From assembly GCF_003002815.1 (NCBI RefSeq), contig NZ_PVTF01000014.1, positions 124,001 to 188,000 on the forward strand: a stretch of DNA of 64,000 nucleotides, in the 5' to 3' direction. The stretch comes from Umezawaea tangerina (GTDB lineage Bacteria > Actinomycetota > Actinomycetes > Mycobacteriales > Pseudonocardiaceae). A model generated the notes under the pieces. It was not told where the DNA came from. It saw only the letters and a program-made list of their open reading frames with translations, and searched no databases. This document shows, in pieces, positions 63,826-64,000 of this stretch. Positions within the stretch are counted from its first letter, which is position 1. Every line of letters starts with the position of its first letter. Position numbers and translations under genes: made by a program.

Positions 63826-64000
63826 GTGTTGGTGATTCGTCGTGACCTGGTGGACGCGATGGTGGCGCACGCCCGTCGTGACCACCCCGACGAGGCGTGC
63901 GGCCAGATCGCCGGGCCCGAGGGCTCCGACCGCCCCGAGCGGTTCGTCCCCATGCTCAACGCCGAGCGCTCGCCGACCTTCTACCGCTTCGACGCGACCG
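63826..64000 (+). CDS. mec: Mec-type [CysO]-cysteine peptidase (Mov34/JAB), 3' end outside window
   Basis: First 58 codons visible: VIRRDLVDAMVAHARRDHPDEACG with the catalytic Glu in the DEACG motif, then NAERSPTFYRFD, as in Mec. It frees cysteine from the sulfur-carrier CysO in the oxidative-stress cysteine pathway; cysO and cysM probably follow outside the window. A GTG at 63832 has better spacing to GGAGG and may be the true start. Confidence 0.85.
   Translation, partial: MLVIRRDLVDAMVAHARRDHPDEACGQIAGPEGSDRPERFVPMLNAERSPTFYRFDAT

Overview
The window is very GC-rich chromosomal DNA, with frequent GTG starts, four-base ATGA/GTGA gene overlaps and SARP-type regulators. The gene content (ctaD-serB, pncB/clpS/DUF2017/P1-peptidase-like/mec, urtABCDE, exosortase with choice-of-anchor P proteins) points to a filamentous actinobacterium, most likely of the Pseudonocardiaceae (Saccharothrix/Actinosynnema/Lentzea type). 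The family-level guess is inference. About 63 protein genes are supported; two are cut by the window edges. No rRNA, tRNA, CRISPR array or recognisable insertion sequence was seen.

Layout. 0-3.7 kb: molybdate uptake operon (HTH-TOBE regulator, modA, modB, modC running off the left edge) and a small molybdopterin-domain protein. 3.7-9.4 kb: TetR regulator, a LuxR-type two-component pair, a secreted animal-type haem peroxidase and a small SARP with a His-Thr repeat. 9.4-20.2 kb: MarR/MFS operon facing an SDR gene across a palindromic operator, ferredoxin-reductase-like flavoprotein, a methyltransferase, an FAD monooxygenase, a large SARP-NB-ARC-TPR regulator and a P450. 20.5-26 kb: a poorly characterised block with a trypsin-like/non-specific nuclease fusion, an NlpC/CHAP-like hydrolase and a two-helix membrane protein, facing an XRE regulator coupled to a glycosyltransferase-like gene. 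25.9-34.7 kb: urea ABC transporter urtABCDE, divergent from a tightly overlapping methionine-salvage operon (flavin monooxygenase-like protein, mtnA, mtnC, mtnB, mtnD). 35-41 kb: a five-gene two-component operon, a phosphotransferase-like protein, and an OhrR-type regulator facing an alpha/beta hydrolase. 41-50 kb: housekeeping genes ctaD, serB, pth2-like, phospholipase D-like, dinG-like helicase, bioY and a methyltransferase.

50-60.3 kb is accessory. It holds a Tet(M)-like ribosomal protection gene with a probable leader-peptide attenuator, a NACHT-type STAND NTPase that appears split by a -1 frameshift, and an exosortase/glycosyltransferase/WecB island with two choice-of-anchor-P-like secreted proteins and a 56-residue LAATG peptide. 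60.3-64 kb: NAD salvage genes pncA and pncB, then the conserved clpS-DUF2017-P1-peptidase-like-mec row, where the peptidase looks catalytically dead.

Three copies of a ~120-bp palindromic element (8.25, 20.33 and 46.30 kb) are scattered through intergenic gaps. The best candidates for undescribed biology are the 20.5-26 kb block, the split NACHT gene, the leader-controlled protection gene, the exosortase island and the palindromic repeat.
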